From NCBI RefSeq assembly GCF_024612015.1, contig NZ_CP102512.1, forward strand, positions 8,680,001 to 8,744,000: 64,000 nt of DNA, written 5' to 3'. Source of the DNA: Streptomyces sp. CA-210063. GTDB taxonomy: Bacteria; Actinomycetota; Actinomycetes; Streptomycetales; Streptomycetaceae. The notes under the pieces were generated by a model that did no database searches, had not been told where the DNA came from, and saw nothing but the letters and a program-made list of their open reading frames with translations. This document shows, piece after piece, positions 40,729-49,791 of this stretch. Made by a program: the position numbers and the translations under genes. The first letter of the stretch is position 1, and every line of letters starts with the position of its first letter.

Positions 40729-42705
40729 GTGTCCGACGTCCGTGTGATCATCCAACGCGATTCCGAGCGGGACGAGCGCGTGGTGACGACGGGCACTACG
40801 GCCGCCGACCTCTTCGCCGGCGAGCGCACCGTCGTCGCCGCCCGCGTGGCCGGCGAGCTGAAGGACCTCGCGTACGAGGTGAAGGACGGCGAGACCGTCG
40901 AGGGCGTGGAGATCTCCTCCGAGGACGGTCTCAACATCCTGCGCCACTCCACCGCGCACGTCATGGCCCAGGCCGTGCAGGAGCTGTTCCCGGAGGCGAA
41001 GCTGGGCATCGGCCCGCCGGTCAAGGACGGCTTCTACTACGACTTCGACGTGGAGAAGCCGTTCACGCCGGAGGATCTCAAGGCCGTCGAGAAGAAGATG
41101 CAGGAGATCCAGAAGCGCGGCCAGCGCTTCTCGCGCCGCGTCGTCACCGACGAGGCCGCCCGCGAGGAGCTGGCGGGCGAGCCGTACAAGCTGGAGCTGA
41201 TCGGCCTCAAGGGCTCGGCATCCTCCGACGACGGCGCGGACGTCGAGGTCGGCGCCGGCGAGCTGACGATCTACGACAACCTGGACGCCAAGACCGGTGA
41301 CCTGTGCTGGAAGGACCTCTGCCGCGGTCCCCACCTGCCCACCACCCGCAACATCCCGGCGTTCAAGCTGATGCGCAACGCCGCCGCGTACTGGCGCGGC
41401 AGCGAGAAGAACCCGATGCTCCAGCGCATCTACGGCACCGCCTGGCCCTCGAAGGAGGAGCTGAAGGCGCACCTCGACTTCCTCGCCGAGGCCGAGAAGC
41501 GCGACCACCGCAAGCTGGGCAACGAACTCGACCTGTTCTCCATCCCGGACGAGATCGGCTCCGGCCTCGCCGTCTTCCACCCCAAGGGCGGCGTCATCCG
41601 CCGGGTCATGGAGGACTACTCGCGCCGTCGGCACGAGGAGGAGGGCTACGAGTTCGTCTACACCCCGCACGCCACGAAGGGGAAGCTCTTCGAGGTCTCG
41701 GGCCACCTGGACTGGTACGCCGACGGCATGTACCCGCCCATGCAGCTCGACGAGGGCGTCGACTACTACCTCAAGCCCATGAACTGCCCGATGCACAACC
41801 TGATCTTCGACGCGCGCGGCCGCTCCTACCGTGAACTGCCGCTGCGGCTCTTCGAGTTCGGCACCGTGTACCGGTACGAGAAGTCCGGTGTCGTGCACGG
41901 TCTGACCCGTGCCCGCGGCTTCACCCAGGACGACGCGCACATCTACTGCACCCGCGAGCAGATGGCCGACGAGCTCGACAAGACGCTCACCTTCGTCCTG
42001 AACCTGCTGCGCGACTACGGCCTCACGGACTTCTACCTGGAGCTGTCCACCAAGGACCCGGAGAAGTTCGTCGGCTCCGACGAGGCATGGGAGGAGGCCA
42101 CCGAGACGCTCCGCCAGGTCGCCGAGAAGCAGGGCCTCCCGCTGGTCCCGGACCCGGGTGGCGCCGCCTTCTACGGTCCGAAGATCTCCGTCCAGGCCAA
42201 GGACGCCATCGGCCGCACCTGGCAGATGTCGACGGTCCAGCTCGACTTCAACCTGCCCGAGCGCTTCAACCTGGAGTACACCGGTCCGGACGGCTCCAAG
42301 CAGCGCCCGGTCATGATCCACCGCGCTCTCTTCGGCTCGATCGAGCGCTTCTTCGCGGTGCTCCTGGAGCACTACGCGGGCGCGTTCCCGGCCTGGCTGG
42401 CGCCCGTCCAGGCGGTCGGCATCCCGATCGGCGACGCGCATGTGCCGTACCTGGCGGAGTTCGCCAAGAAGGCCAAGGCCGCGGGGCTGCGCGTCGACGT
42501 CGACGCCTCCTCCGACCGTATGCAGAAGAAGATCCGCAACGCGCAGAAGGCCAAGGTGCCCTTCATGGTCATCGCGGGCGACGAGGACATGGCGGCCGGC
42601 GCCGTCTCCTTCCGCTACCGCGACGGCTCCCAGGAGAACGGCATCCCCGTCGAGGAGGCCATCGCGAAGATCGCGAAGGTCGTGGAGGACCGCGTCCAGA
42701 TCTGA
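40729..42705 (+). CDS. thrS: threonyl-tRNA synthetase
   Basis: The 658-residue class II synthetase charges tRNA-Thr. An N-terminal TGS-like region (1-65) leads to the editing domain with [16 protein letters not shown] (about 73-88) and FYYDFDV. The catalytic core shows NCPMHN for zinc binding, [16 protein letters not shown] as motif 2 and the closing helix before the anticodon domain ([12 protein letters not shown] to the end). Family length is about 640. GTG 40729 follows TAGGAGA. No T-box was found in the 100-base leader. It leads a block (thrS, HIT, pgsA, patA, pimA) that is conserved in actinobacteria. Confidence 0.97.
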   Translation: MSDVRVIIQRDSERDERVVTTGTTAADLFAGERTVVAARVAGELKDLAYEVKDGETVEGVEISSEDGLNILRHSTAHVMAQAVQELFPEAKLGIGPPVKDGFYYDFDVEKPFTPEDLKAVEKKMQEIQKRGQRFSRRVVTDEAAREELAGEPYKLELIGLKGSASSDDGADVEVGAGELTIYDNLDAKTGDLCWKDLCRGPHLPTTRNIPAFKLMRNAAAYWRGSEKNPMLQRIYGTAWPSKEELKAHLDFLAEAEKRDHRKLGNELDLFSIPDEIGSGLAVFHPKGGVIRRVMEDYSRRRHEEEGYEFVYTPHATKGKLFEVSGHLDWYADGMYPPMQLDEGVDYYLKPMNCPMHNLIFDARGRSYRELPLRLFEFGTVYRYEKSGVVHGLTRARGFTQDDAHIYCTREQMADELDKTLTFVLNLLRDYGLTDFYLELSTKDPEKFVGSDEAWEEATETLRQVAEKQGLPLVPDPGGAAFYGPKISVQAKDAIGRTWQMSTVQLDFNLPERFNLEYTGPDGSKQRPVMIHRALFGSIERFFAVLLEHYAGAFPAWLAPVQAVGIPIGDAHVPYLAEFAKKAKAAGLRVDVDASSDRMQKKIRNAQKAKVPFMVIAGDEDMAAGAVSFRYRDGSQENGIPVEEAIAKIAKVVEDRVQI

Positions 42706-42739
42706 GGCGTACGGCGTACGTGAGCGCGGTGCGCAGGTG

Positions 42740-42779
42740 GTCGAGGCCCCCGGGGATCAGCTCCCCCGGGGGCCTCGAC
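42740..42779. terminator. 16-bp perfect hairpin between thrS and the HIT gene
   Basis: GTCGAGGCCCCCGGGG (42740-42755) pairs with 42764-42779 perfectly around an 8-base loop. No T-run. It lies 35 bases after the thrS stop. Confidence 0.8.
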
Positions 42780-42814
42780 ACGCCGCGAACGGGCGAAGTC
42801 ATATGCTGCACTGC

Positions 42815-43363
42815 ATGACGAGTGAGCCGGAGCAGCAGATCGGAGTGGGTACGCAGGACGCGTTCCAGCGCCTGTGGACGCCCCACCGGATGGCGTACAT
42901 CCAGGGCGAGAACAAGCCGACCGGCCCGGGGGCCGACGACGGCTGTCCGTTCTGCTCGATTCCGGCCAAATCGGACGAGGATGGCCTGGTCATCAGGCGC
43001 GGGGAGCATGTGTACGCGGTGCTCAACCTCTACCCGTACAACGGTGGCCACCTCATGGTCGTGCCCTACCGGCACGTCGCCGACTACACGGACCTCACCG
43101 GGCCGGAGACCGCCGAGCTGGCCGAGCTGACCAAGCAGTCCATGACCGCCCTCCGCACCGCCTCAGGAGCCCACGGCTTCAACATCGGCATGAACCAGGG
43201 CACGGTCGCGGGCGCGGGCATCGCGGCCCACCTCCACCAGCACATCGTCCCCCGCTGGGGCGGCGACACCAACTTCATGCCGGTGGTCGGTCACACGCGG
43301 ATTTTGCCCCAACTCCTCGCGGACACCAGGAAGATGCTCGCGGAGGCCTGGCCGGCGGGCTGA
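42815..43363 (+). CDS. HIT-family protein, likely Ap4A phosphorylase
   Basis: A 182-residue histidine-triad protein. CPFCSIPAK begins the fold, NLYPYNGGHLMVVPYRHV the core, and GIAAHLHQHIVPRWGGD carries the H-x-H-x-H active site. In mycobacteria the homologue beside thrS is a diadenosine tetraphosphate phosphorylase, a plausible role here. The start at 42815 is one choice; an in-frame ATG at 42803 would add four residues and neither has a strong ribosome site. The gene converges on the membrane protein gene ending at 43627. Confidence 0.9.
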   Translation: MTSEPEQQIGVGTQDAFQRLWTPHRMAYIQGENKPTGPGADDGCPFCSIPAKSDEDGLVIRRGEHVYAVLNLYPYNGGHLMVVPYRHVADYTDLTGPETAELAELTKQSMTALRTASGAHGFNIGMNQGTVAGAGIAAHLHQHIVPRWGGDTNFMPVVGHTRILPQLLADTRKMLAEAWPAG

Positions 43364-43373
43364 ACGGGGCACC

Positions 43374-43588
43374 GGGGCGCGTTGTCGTCTGCGGGTGGGT
43401 GGGGGCTGGTCGCGCAGTTCCCCGCGCCCCAAAAAGACCAGGCCCTGCGGGCCTGAAAGACGACGGGGCCGCGGGCCTGAAAGACGACGGTCAGCGGGCC
43501 GAAAAGCAAGGGGCGCAGCCCCTGCTTTTCAGGGGCGCGGGGAACTGCGCGACCAGCCCCCACCCACCCGCACCCGACAACGCGCCCC
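43374..43588. repeat. dispersed GC palindrome, copy D: paired, giant inverted repeat
   Basis: Two opposing copies of the core (43374-43430 and 43532-43588) form 57-base arms that match in all but two positions. The 101-base spacer has a direct repeat (GGGCCTGAAAGACGACGG, twice with changes) and its own hairpin, GAAAAGCA...TGCTTTTC. It lies in the gap between convergent genes (stops 43363 and 43627). Transcription from either side would form a very long stem. Confidence 0.9.
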
Positions 43589-43626
43589 CACCCCCACGCA
43601 CCCCCCGGCCAAGCCCAGCGCAGCGC

Positions 43627-45297
43627 TCACGCGTCGTAGAGGTCGGCCTTCCGCGGCGTAGGATCCTGCACCGCCCCGCTGAGGAACCCGGCCCGTGAAC
43701 CGAACTTCTCGGTGTCCACGCCGTTCTCCCGCAGGACCTTGATGGCGGCGTTGTGGACCACGCGGAGCACGGGTGTGGCGGCGCGCAGGGCGTCGTCCGC
43801 CATGAAGCGGTGCCGCCACGGCTGGTCGGCCCAGGCGTGCCGCAGGCCGAACGGCTCCGGCAGGCCCATGGAACCGCCGAGCCAGTTGAGCAGCGGCGGG
43901 TACCAGGTCAGCGGGGCGCGCGCGGCGAGCCGTACGACCTCGTCGGCGTCGACGAGCGGGAGCTTCACCTTGCGGGTCTCCCAGAACCTCAGCGACTTCT
44001 GGACTTCCTTCTCCTTGGCCGCCGGCCCGGTCGTGAACAGGCCGTGCACCGGACCGAGGGCGTGCCCGGTCACCTCGATGCGGAGCGTCTGGTGCAGGAC
44101 GGTGACCGTGACCAGCATGGTGATGATCAACTGGCCGTCCCAGAGCGTCCACTGGACCCCGAGGTAGTGCCGGTTGCCGCTGCCGAAGTGCTGCTTGTTG
44201 CAGATCTCCTGTATGGCGTGGTTCTTGTACTGGTACGCGTCCACGTCGGTGCTGTCGGGGCGGGCCACGGCTCCGGCGCCCTCACCGATGGGGCTGACCA
44301 CCCAGTGCTTGATGGAAGGCGCCGTGAAACCACCGGTGTTGAGCGGGGTGCGCTCCAGCATGCGGAGCTGGTCGTGGATGGCGCGTATGACGTCCCAGCT
44401 GCGGAACGGGTGGATCTCCTTGCCGGAGTCGGCGGGCACCAGGTCCTCGGCGAGCTGCCAGCTGCCCCAGCGGGTGCCCATGCCGAGGATGCCCTTGGGG
44501 CCGGCGTAGAAGACGAGGTTGGAGCGCTGCTCGGCGCTGAGCCGGGCGAGCTCCTTGCGCAGCTGCTCGGCCTTGGTCTCGCCGGGGCTGCCGGGGACGG
44601 CCTCGGGGATCTTGGCGCCGACACCGCCCCCGGCCAGCAGACCGGCCCAACGGTCCCGCAGGTCCTTGGCGGTGCGCTCGCAGATCTGCTTGGCCCAGAA
44701 CCAGCCGACCACGGGCAGCACGACGCACGCACGGGCATACCAGGCCCAGAAACCGTCGAACGGCATCCTGAGCAGGAAGATCACGGCGAGGGCCCCGACG
44801 GCGACCAGCAGCGTGGTGCCGAGGGCGCCGGCCCGCTTGTCGTCACGCTTGGCGACCGTCGTGCGGATCTGGAAGACCAGCAGCCACAGGAGGAGCCCGG
44901 GAAGGAAGAGCACGCCGCACAGGACCATCACGGCCGAGAGCCAGTTGTCGCGCTCCCTGCGGATGTTGGTGGCCGCGAGGCAGTGCTCGACGACGACCTG
45001 CGGTTCCATGCCGAAGGACTGGATGAGCGGCTTGCGGCCCGCGCCGACCATCCGGTCCCGCACCGCCAGGGAGAACGCCTCCCCGAGGTTCGGCCGGAAG
45101 ATGGTCGCCCACTTGCGGCCCGGCTTGACCGTGGACTTGTGCCAATCGTTGTTGGCCTTGAGGATCTCCGCGATCTCGTTGTCCCGGTAGGCCGCAGACG
45201 CCAGGGCGTACGTCGCCGCGGTCTGTCCCGCGGTGCCCGTCAGCGGCACCTGTGCCCCGGGAGAGAAATCGAATTCGTCCGCCACCGCCGCCCCCAT
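43627..45297 (-). CDS. membrane protein of unknown function, 556 residues
   Basis: I recognise no family. The protein has a soluble N-terminus (1-125), two hydrophobic hairpins (about 115-190, with LSAVMVLCGVLFLPGLLLWL and the WYARACVVLPVVGWFW region), then a 350-residue soluble part containing WGSWQLAEDL, HPFRSWDVI, WLGGSMGLPEPFG and many W/H residues. The C-terminus is charged. ATG 45297 or a GTG a few codons later (VADEFDF) start it. Upstream 45350-45409 has repeated TGATCAGGT sites that may regulate it. It lies between the thrS-HIT pair and EF-G2. Confidence 0.75.
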   Translation of the reverse strand: MGAAVADEFDFSPGAQVPLTGTAGQTAATYALASAAYRDNEIAEILKANNDWHKSTVKPGRKWATIFRPNLGEAFSLAVRDRMVGAGRKPLIQSFGMEPQVVVEHCLAATNIRRERDNWLSAVMVLCGVLFLPGLLLWLLVFQIRTTVAKRDDKRAGALGTTLLVAVGALAVIFLLRMPFDGFWAWYARACVVLPVVGWFWAKQICERTAKDLRDRWAGLLAGGGVGAKIPEAVPGSPGETKAEQLRKELARLSAEQRSNLVFYAGPKGILGMGTRWGSWQLAEDLVPADSGKEIHPFRSWDVIRAIHDQLRMLERTPLNTGGFTAPSIKHWVVSPIGEGAGAVARPDSTDVDAYQYKNHAIQEICNKQHFGSGNRHYLGVQWTLWDGQLIITMLVTVTVLHQTLRIEVTGHALGPVHGLFTTGPAAKEKEVQKSLRFWETRKVKLPLVDADEVVRLAARAPLTWYPPLLNWLGGSMGLPEPFGLRHAWADQPWRHRFMADDALRAATPVLRVVHNAAIKVLRENGVDTEKFGSRAGFLSGAVQDPTPRKADLYDA

Positions 45298-45349
45298 CGC
45301 CGCATACTCGCTTCTGCGGCTTTCCCGACTTCCGTGCTCCGCACACCTG

Positions 45350-45409
45350 TTGATCAGGTCATCACCCGATCTGGACCTGATCAAGCCACACTTGTCGATC
45401 AGGTGATCA
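45350..45409. promoter_or_regulatory. triple TGATCAGGT operator-like array
   Basis: TTGATCAGGT at 45350-45359, its inverted copy ACCTGATCAA at 45375-45384, and TCGATCAGGTGATCA at 45395-45409. The first and third share the extended form GATCAGGTxATCA and are 45 bases apart. The array begins 53 bases upstream of the 556-residue membrane protein start on the minus strand, in a region with no gene, a good place for a repressor or activator. Confidence 0.6.
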
Positions 45410-45492
45410 GCGTATCCGCAGCCACGGACATCGCGCGGTGCGAAGAACGGACATTCACGGAACCCACCGGCCGTGAACCGGCCTTGTCCCTT

Positions 45493-45538
45493 CCCGTAGC
45501 TGTCGGCGGACGGCTCCCGTAGCTGTCGGCGGACGGCC
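45493..45538. repeat. 23-bp tandem duplication
   Basis: CCCGTAGCTGTCGGCGGACGG plus two bases occurs twice head to tail (45493-45515 and 45516-45538); the copies differ in the last base. It lies in the 312-base gap between the membrane protein start and the EF-G2 stop, followed by an inverted fragment near 45545. Confidence 0.88.
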
Positions 45539-45609
45539 GGAGCCGCCCGCCGACAGGTCGCCGGGGCCTTCCGTCGATCCCGAACCGGCAGTTCTCCCTC
45601 AGCTGTCCT

Positions 45610-47808
45610 TCAGCTCTCCTTCGTCTGTCCGCGGACCTTCTCGGCGACATGGGAGGGCATCGGCTCGTGCCGTGTGTACCGGCGGCCGAAGCGCGCGGTG
45701 CCGTGGGACAGGGAGCGCAGATCGACGGCGTACCGGTCGATCTCGATCTCCGGTACCTCGGCCCGGACGAGGGTGCGTCCGCCGCCCGCCTGCTCGGTGC
45801 CGACGACCCGGCCGCGCCGCCCGGACAGATCGCTCATCACGGGGCCCACGTACCCGTCGCCGACCAGGACGGACACCTCGGCCACCGGCTCCAGGAGATG
45901 GATCTTCGCGTCGGCCGCCGCCTCGCGCAGCGCCAGCGCGCCCGCCGTCTGGAACGCGGCGTCCGAGGAGTCCACCGAGTGCGCCTTGCCGTCCCGCAGC
46001 GTGACCCGTACGTCGATGAGCGGATAGCCGGCCGCGACGCCCTTGGCGGCCTGCGCCCGCACACCCTTCTCGACGGACGGGATGAACTGCCGGGGCACGG
46101 CACCGCCGACGACCTTGTCCACGAACTCGATGCCCGAGCCGCCGGGCAGCGGCTCCACCTCGATCTCGCAGATCGCGTACTGCCCGTGTCCGCCGGACTG
46201 CTTCACATGCCGACCCCGCCCGGCCGACCTGTCGGCGAACGTCTCCCGCAGGGAGACCTTGTGCGGTACGACGTCGACCTGGACGCCGTACCGGCTGCGC
46301 AGCCGCTCCAGCGCCACGTCGGCGTGCGCCTCGCCCAGGCACCACAGGACCACCTGGTGGGTGTCCTGGTTCTGTTCGAGCCGCATGGTCGGGTCCTCGG
46401 CGACCAGCCGGGCGAGGCCCTGGGAGAGCTTGTCCTCGTCGGCCTTGCTGTGTGCCTGGATGGCGAGCGGCAGCAGCGGGTCGGGCATCTCCCACGGCTC
46501 CATGAGCAGCGGGTCGTCCTTGGCCGAAAGCGTGTCCCCGGTCTCCGCGCGGCTCAGCTTCGCCACACACGCCAGGTCGCCGGCGATGCAGTGCGTGAGC
46601 GTGCGCTGCTGCTTCCCGAACGGTGCGGACAGGGCACCGATCCGCTCGTCGACGTCATGGTCCTCGTGCCCGCGGTCGGTGAGGCCGTGCCCGGAGACGT
46701 GCACCGTCTCGTCGGGGTGCAGGGTCCCGGAGAAGACCCGTACCAGCGAGATGCGGCCCACGTAGGGGTCGCTGGCCGTCTTCACGACCTCGGCGACCAG
46801 CGGTCCCTCCGGGTCGCACGCCGTCTTGATCTCGCGGGGCCGGCCGTCGGGTGTGGTGACCGAGGGCGTGTCCCGCTCCAGGGGAGTGGGGAAACCGCCG
46901 GTGATCAGTTCGAGCAGCTCGACCGTGCCGAGGCCCTGCCGGGCGCCCTCGGCCGCGGGGGCGGCGGCCAGTACGGGGTGGAAGGCCCCGCGGGCGACGG
47001 CCCGCTCCAGGTCGTCGATCAGGGTCTCGACGTCGATGGCCTCGCCGCCGAGATAGCGGTCCATGAGGGTCTCGTCCTCGCTCTCGGCGATGATCCCCTC
47101 GATGAGCCGGTTGCGGGCCTCCTCGATCGCGGGGAGCTGCTCGGGGCTCGGTTCGGACTCCTTGCGCTCCCCGGAGGAGTAGTCGTACAGCTTCTGCGAC
47201 AGCAGCCCGGTCAGACCGGTCACGGGCGCGTGCCCGTCCGGACCCTGCGGGCCGTGCAGCGGCAGATACAGCGGGAGCACGGCGTCGGGGTCGTCCCCGC
47301 CGAACGTCTCCGCGCAGACCCTGGTCATCTCGTCGAAGTCCGCCCGCGCGGCCTCCAGGTGTGTGATCACGATCGCCCGCGGCATGCCGACCGCCGCGCA
47401 CTCCTCCCACACCATGCGGGTCGAGCCGTCGACGCCGTCGGAGGCCGAGACGACGAAAAGGGCCGCGTCCGCCGCTCGCAGACCGGCCCTGAGTTCCCCG
47501 ACGAAGTCGGCGTATCCGGGGGTGTCCAGCAGATTGATCTTGTACCCGTTCCATTCGACGGGCACAAGGGAGAGCTGCACCGAGCGCTGCTGCCGGTGCT
47601 CGATCTCGTCGTAGTCGGAGACGGTGCCGCCGTCCTCCACACGGCCCGCCCGGTTCACCGCTCCCGCCGTCAGCGCGAGAGCCTCCACCAGAGTGGTCTT
47701 GCCCGAACCGGAGTGGCCGACCAGCACCACATTCCGTACGGACGCGGGGTGGTCGGCCGCCGTAGCCCTGCCGGCGGCTCCGGGATGTGCGTTCGCCTTG
47801 TCGCCCAT
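45610..47808 (-). CDS. EF-G-like GTPase (EF-G2) with altered G motifs
   Basis: The 732-residue protein has all EF-G domains (GTPase 1-300, then II-V ending in the EIDRYAVDLRSLSHGTARF stretch) and resembles actinobacterial EF-G2. It differs from true EF-G in the G-domain: P-loop GHSGSGKTT (31-39) instead of AHIDAGKTT, DTPGY (95-99) in place of DTPGH, so the catalytic His is a Tyr, and THLE (149-152) in place of NKxD, so guanine recognition is doubtful. It may act as a ribosome-associated factor without normal GTP hydrolysis. GGGAGGCAGG precedes the ATG at 47808. It is divergent from pgsA. Confidence 0.88.
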   Translation of the reverse strand: MGDKANAHPGAAGRATAADHPASVRNVVLVGHSGSGKTTLVEALALTAGAVNRAGRVEDGGTVSDYDEIEHRQQRSVQLSLVPVEWNGYKINLLDTPGYADFVGELRAGLRAADAALFVVSASDGVDGSTRMVWEECAAVGMPRAIVITHLEAARADFDEMTRVCAETFGGDDPDAVLPLYLPLHGPQGPDGHAPVTGLTGLLSQKLYDYSSGERKESEPSPEQLPAIEEARNRLIEGIIAESEDETLMDRYLGGEAIDVETLIDDLERAVARGAFHPVLAAAPAAEGARQGLGTVELLELITGGFPTPLERDTPSVTTPDGRPREIKTACDPEGPLVAEVVKTASDPYVGRISLVRVFSGTLHPDETVHVSGHGLTDRGHEDHDVDERIGALSAPFGKQQRTLTHCIAGDLACVAKLSRAETGDTLSAKDDPLLMEPWEMPDPLLPLAIQAHSKADEDKLSQGLARLVAEDPTMRLEQNQDTHQVVLWCLGEAHADVALERLRSRYGVQVDVVPHKVSLRETFADRSAGRGRHVKQSGGHGQYAICEIEVEPLPGGSGIEFVDKVVGGAVPRQFIPSVEKGVRAQAAKGVAAGYPLIDVRVTLRDGKAHSVDSSDAAFQTAGALALREAAADAKIHLLEPVAEVSVLVGDGYVGPVMSDLSGRRGRVVGTEQAGGGRTLVRAEVPEIEIDRYAVDLRSLSHGTARFGRRYTRHEPMPSHVAEKVRGQTKES

Positions 47809-48127
47809 GATCCTGCCTCCCGTGCACGGTGAGGTCACTGTGGGCGCGGACATGCGGATCCGCGTGCGGTGGCGGCTCCGATGACGCCCGCGGTGTCTTC
47901 GAGCTTTGCACTCGCGTCACTGCGCGTCCATACGGGGGACGCGATCGCTCCTCGCTGCCCAGGTGGGCCCCGGTGGGGACGTTCCGTGATCACGCCGTGA
48001 CACCGGCGCCATCGGGCCAGGACACGGCAGGCTGGTGCCCGACGGTCGCACACGCGCGCGCGTGGCTACGATGGGCCAGCCGGTGGCCAGCAGGGGCCAC
48101 GCGGCGACACCGACCCTCGGGAAGGCC
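47809..48127. other. 319-base divergent region between EF-G2 and pgsA
   Basis: No gene seen. It should hold promoters in both directions. A TACGAT hexamer near 48066-48071, after an alternating CGCG tract, could be the -10 box for pgsA; no good -35 was found. A TGATCACG motif at about 47988-47995 lies mid-region. Confidence 0.4.
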
Positions 48128-48817
48128 ATGCTGAACAAGTACGCGCGTGCATTCTTCACGCGTGTCCTCACACCGTTCGCCGCGTTTCTGATCCGCAGGG
48201 GCGTCAGCCCCGACACGGTCACGCTCCTCGGCACCGCCGGAGTGATCGCGGGCGCGCTGGTCTTCTACCCCCGGGGCGAGTTCTTCTGGGGCACGGTCGT
48301 CATCACGCTGTTCGTGTTCTCCGACCTCGTCGACGGCAACATGGCCCGCCAGATGGGCCGTTCCAGCCGCTGGGGCGCCTTCCTCGACTCCACGCTCGAC
48401 CGGGTCGCCGACGGCGCGATCTTCGGCGGCTTCGCCCTCTGGTACGCGGGCAACGGCGACGACATCGCCCTGTGCGCCGTCTCGATCTTCTGTCTGGCGA
48501 GCGGCCAGGTGGTGTCGTACACCAAGGCCCGCGGCGAGTCCATCGGACTGCCGGTGGCGGTCAACGGCCTGGTGGAGCGTGCCGAACGCCTGGTGATCTC
48601 GCTGGTCGCGGCCGGCCTCTCGGGCCTGCACGCGTTCGGCGTGCCCGGCATCGACGTCCTGCTGCCCATCGCCCTGTGGATCGTCGCCGTCGGCAGCCTC
48701 GTCACGCTGATCCAGCGCGTCGTCACCGTCCGCCGGGAGTCCGCCGAGGCGGAGGCGGCCGCTGAGGTCGCCCAGGAGACGCCGGACGCCACCCGGAACA
48801 GCGAGGCGACGCCGTGA
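48128..48817 (+). CDS. pgsA: phosphatidylinositol phosphate synthase
   Basis: The 229-residue CDP-alcohol phosphotransferase makes phosphatidylinositol phosphate from CDP-diacylglycerol and inositol-1-phosphate, the start of PI and PIM lipids. The family motif D-x2-D-G-x2-A-R-x8-G-x3-D-x3-D is exact (DLVDGNMARQMGRSSRWGAF, then LDSTLD). Five to six transmembrane helices follow. The start ATG 48128 has GGGAAGG. The C-terminus is extended by a Glu/Ala tail. patA overlaps its stop codon. Activity toward inositol phosphate is supported by the next two genes. Confidence 0.92.
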   Translation: MLNKYARAFFTRVLTPFAAFLIRRGVSPDTVTLLGTAGVIAGALVFYPRGEFFWGTVVITLFVFSDLVDGNMARQMGRSSRWGAFLDSTLDRVADGAIFGGFALWYAGNGDDIALCAVSIFCLASGQVVSYTKARGESIGLPVAVNGLVERAERLVISLVAAGLSGLHAFGVPGIDVLLPIALWIVAVGSLVTLIQRVVTVRRESAEAEAAAEVAQETPDATRNSEATP

Positions 48818-49791
48818 GCGCACTGCAGGACCGTCTGACCGACGGGCTGTACGGCCTCGGCTGGAGCACCGTCAAGAAGCTCCCGGAACCCGTCGCCGTC
48901 CGCCTCGGCCGGACGATCGCCGACGCCACCTGGAAGCGGCGCGGCACCCTCGTCCGCCGGCTGGAGGCCAACTACGCGCGCGTGGTGCCCGATGCGAGCC
49001 CCGAGCGCCTCGCCGAGCTGTCCCGCGCGGGCATGCGTTCGTACCTGCGGTACTGGATGGAGTCCTTCCGCCTCCCCGCCTGGAGCGAGGAACGCATCAG
49101 GGCCGGCTGCGAGATAAGGGACATCCACGTCCTCACCGACGGCCTCGCCTCAGGCAGGGGCGTTGTCCTCGCACTGCCGCACCTGGCCAACTGGGACCTC
49201 GCCGGCGCCTGGCTCACCACCGAGCTGAAGATCCCGTTCACGACCGTTGCCGAACGCCTCAAGCCCGAGACGCTGTACGACCGTTTCGTCGCCTACCGCG
49301 AGGGCCTCGGCATGGAGGTCGTGCCGCACGACGGCGGCTCCGCGTTCGGCAGACTCGCCCGGCGGCTGCGCGACGGTGGCCTGGTCTGCCTGGTCGCCGA
49401 CCGCGACCTGTCCGCGTCCGGCGTCGAGGTCGAGTTCTTCGGGGAGAAGACGCGCATGCCCGCCGGACCGGCCCTCCTCGCCCAGCAGACCGGCGCGCTG
49501 CTGCTGCCGGCGACACTCTGGTACGACGACTCGCCCGTCATGCGGGGACGCGTACATCCCCCCATCGAGGTACCCGGGACAGGTACGCGCGCCGAGAAGA
49601 CGTCTGTCATGACACAGGCGCTGGCAGCCGCCTTCGCCACCGGCATCGCCGACCACCCGGAGGACTGGCACATGCTCCAGCGCTTGTGGCTCGCGGACCT
49701 CGACCCCGCGAAGAGTCCCGCCGATCTCCGAAACGATCCCCGAAACGATCTGCGAAGTCCCGAGCAGGACGCCGAGAAGGGGCGCCCGTGA
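48814..49791 (+). CDS. phosphatidylinositol mannoside acyltransferase
   Basis: A 325-residue acyltransferase of the LpxL/HtrB fold. The catalytic HxxxxD is in LPHLANWDLAG, and later LVADRDLSASGVEVEFFG and DHPEDWHMLQRLWLAD are typical of actinobacterial PatA. It acylates the mannose of PIM1, made by PimA whose gene overlaps its stop. GTG 48814 overlaps the pgsA TGA. The final 30 residues contain a short R/N/D/L repeat (LRNDPRND) and vary among species. The three genes form a tightly coupled PIM operon. Symbol patA is used in mycobacteria; function is by context. Confidence 0.88.
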   Translation: MSALQDRLTDGLYGLGWSTVKKLPEPVAVRLGRTIADATWKRRGTLVRRLEANYARVVPDASPERLAELSRAGMRSYLRYWMESFRLPAWSEERIRAGCEIRDIHVLTDGLASGRGVVLALPHLANWDLAGAWLTTELKIPFTTVAERLKPETLYDRFVAYREGLGMEVVPHDGGSAFGRLARRLRDGGLVCLVADRDLSASGVEVEFFGEKTRMPAGPALLAQQTGALLLPATLWYDDSPVMRGRVHPPIEVPGTGTRAEKTSVMTQALAAAFATGIADHPEDWHMLQRLWLADLDPAKSPADLRNDPRNDLRSPEQDAEKGRP

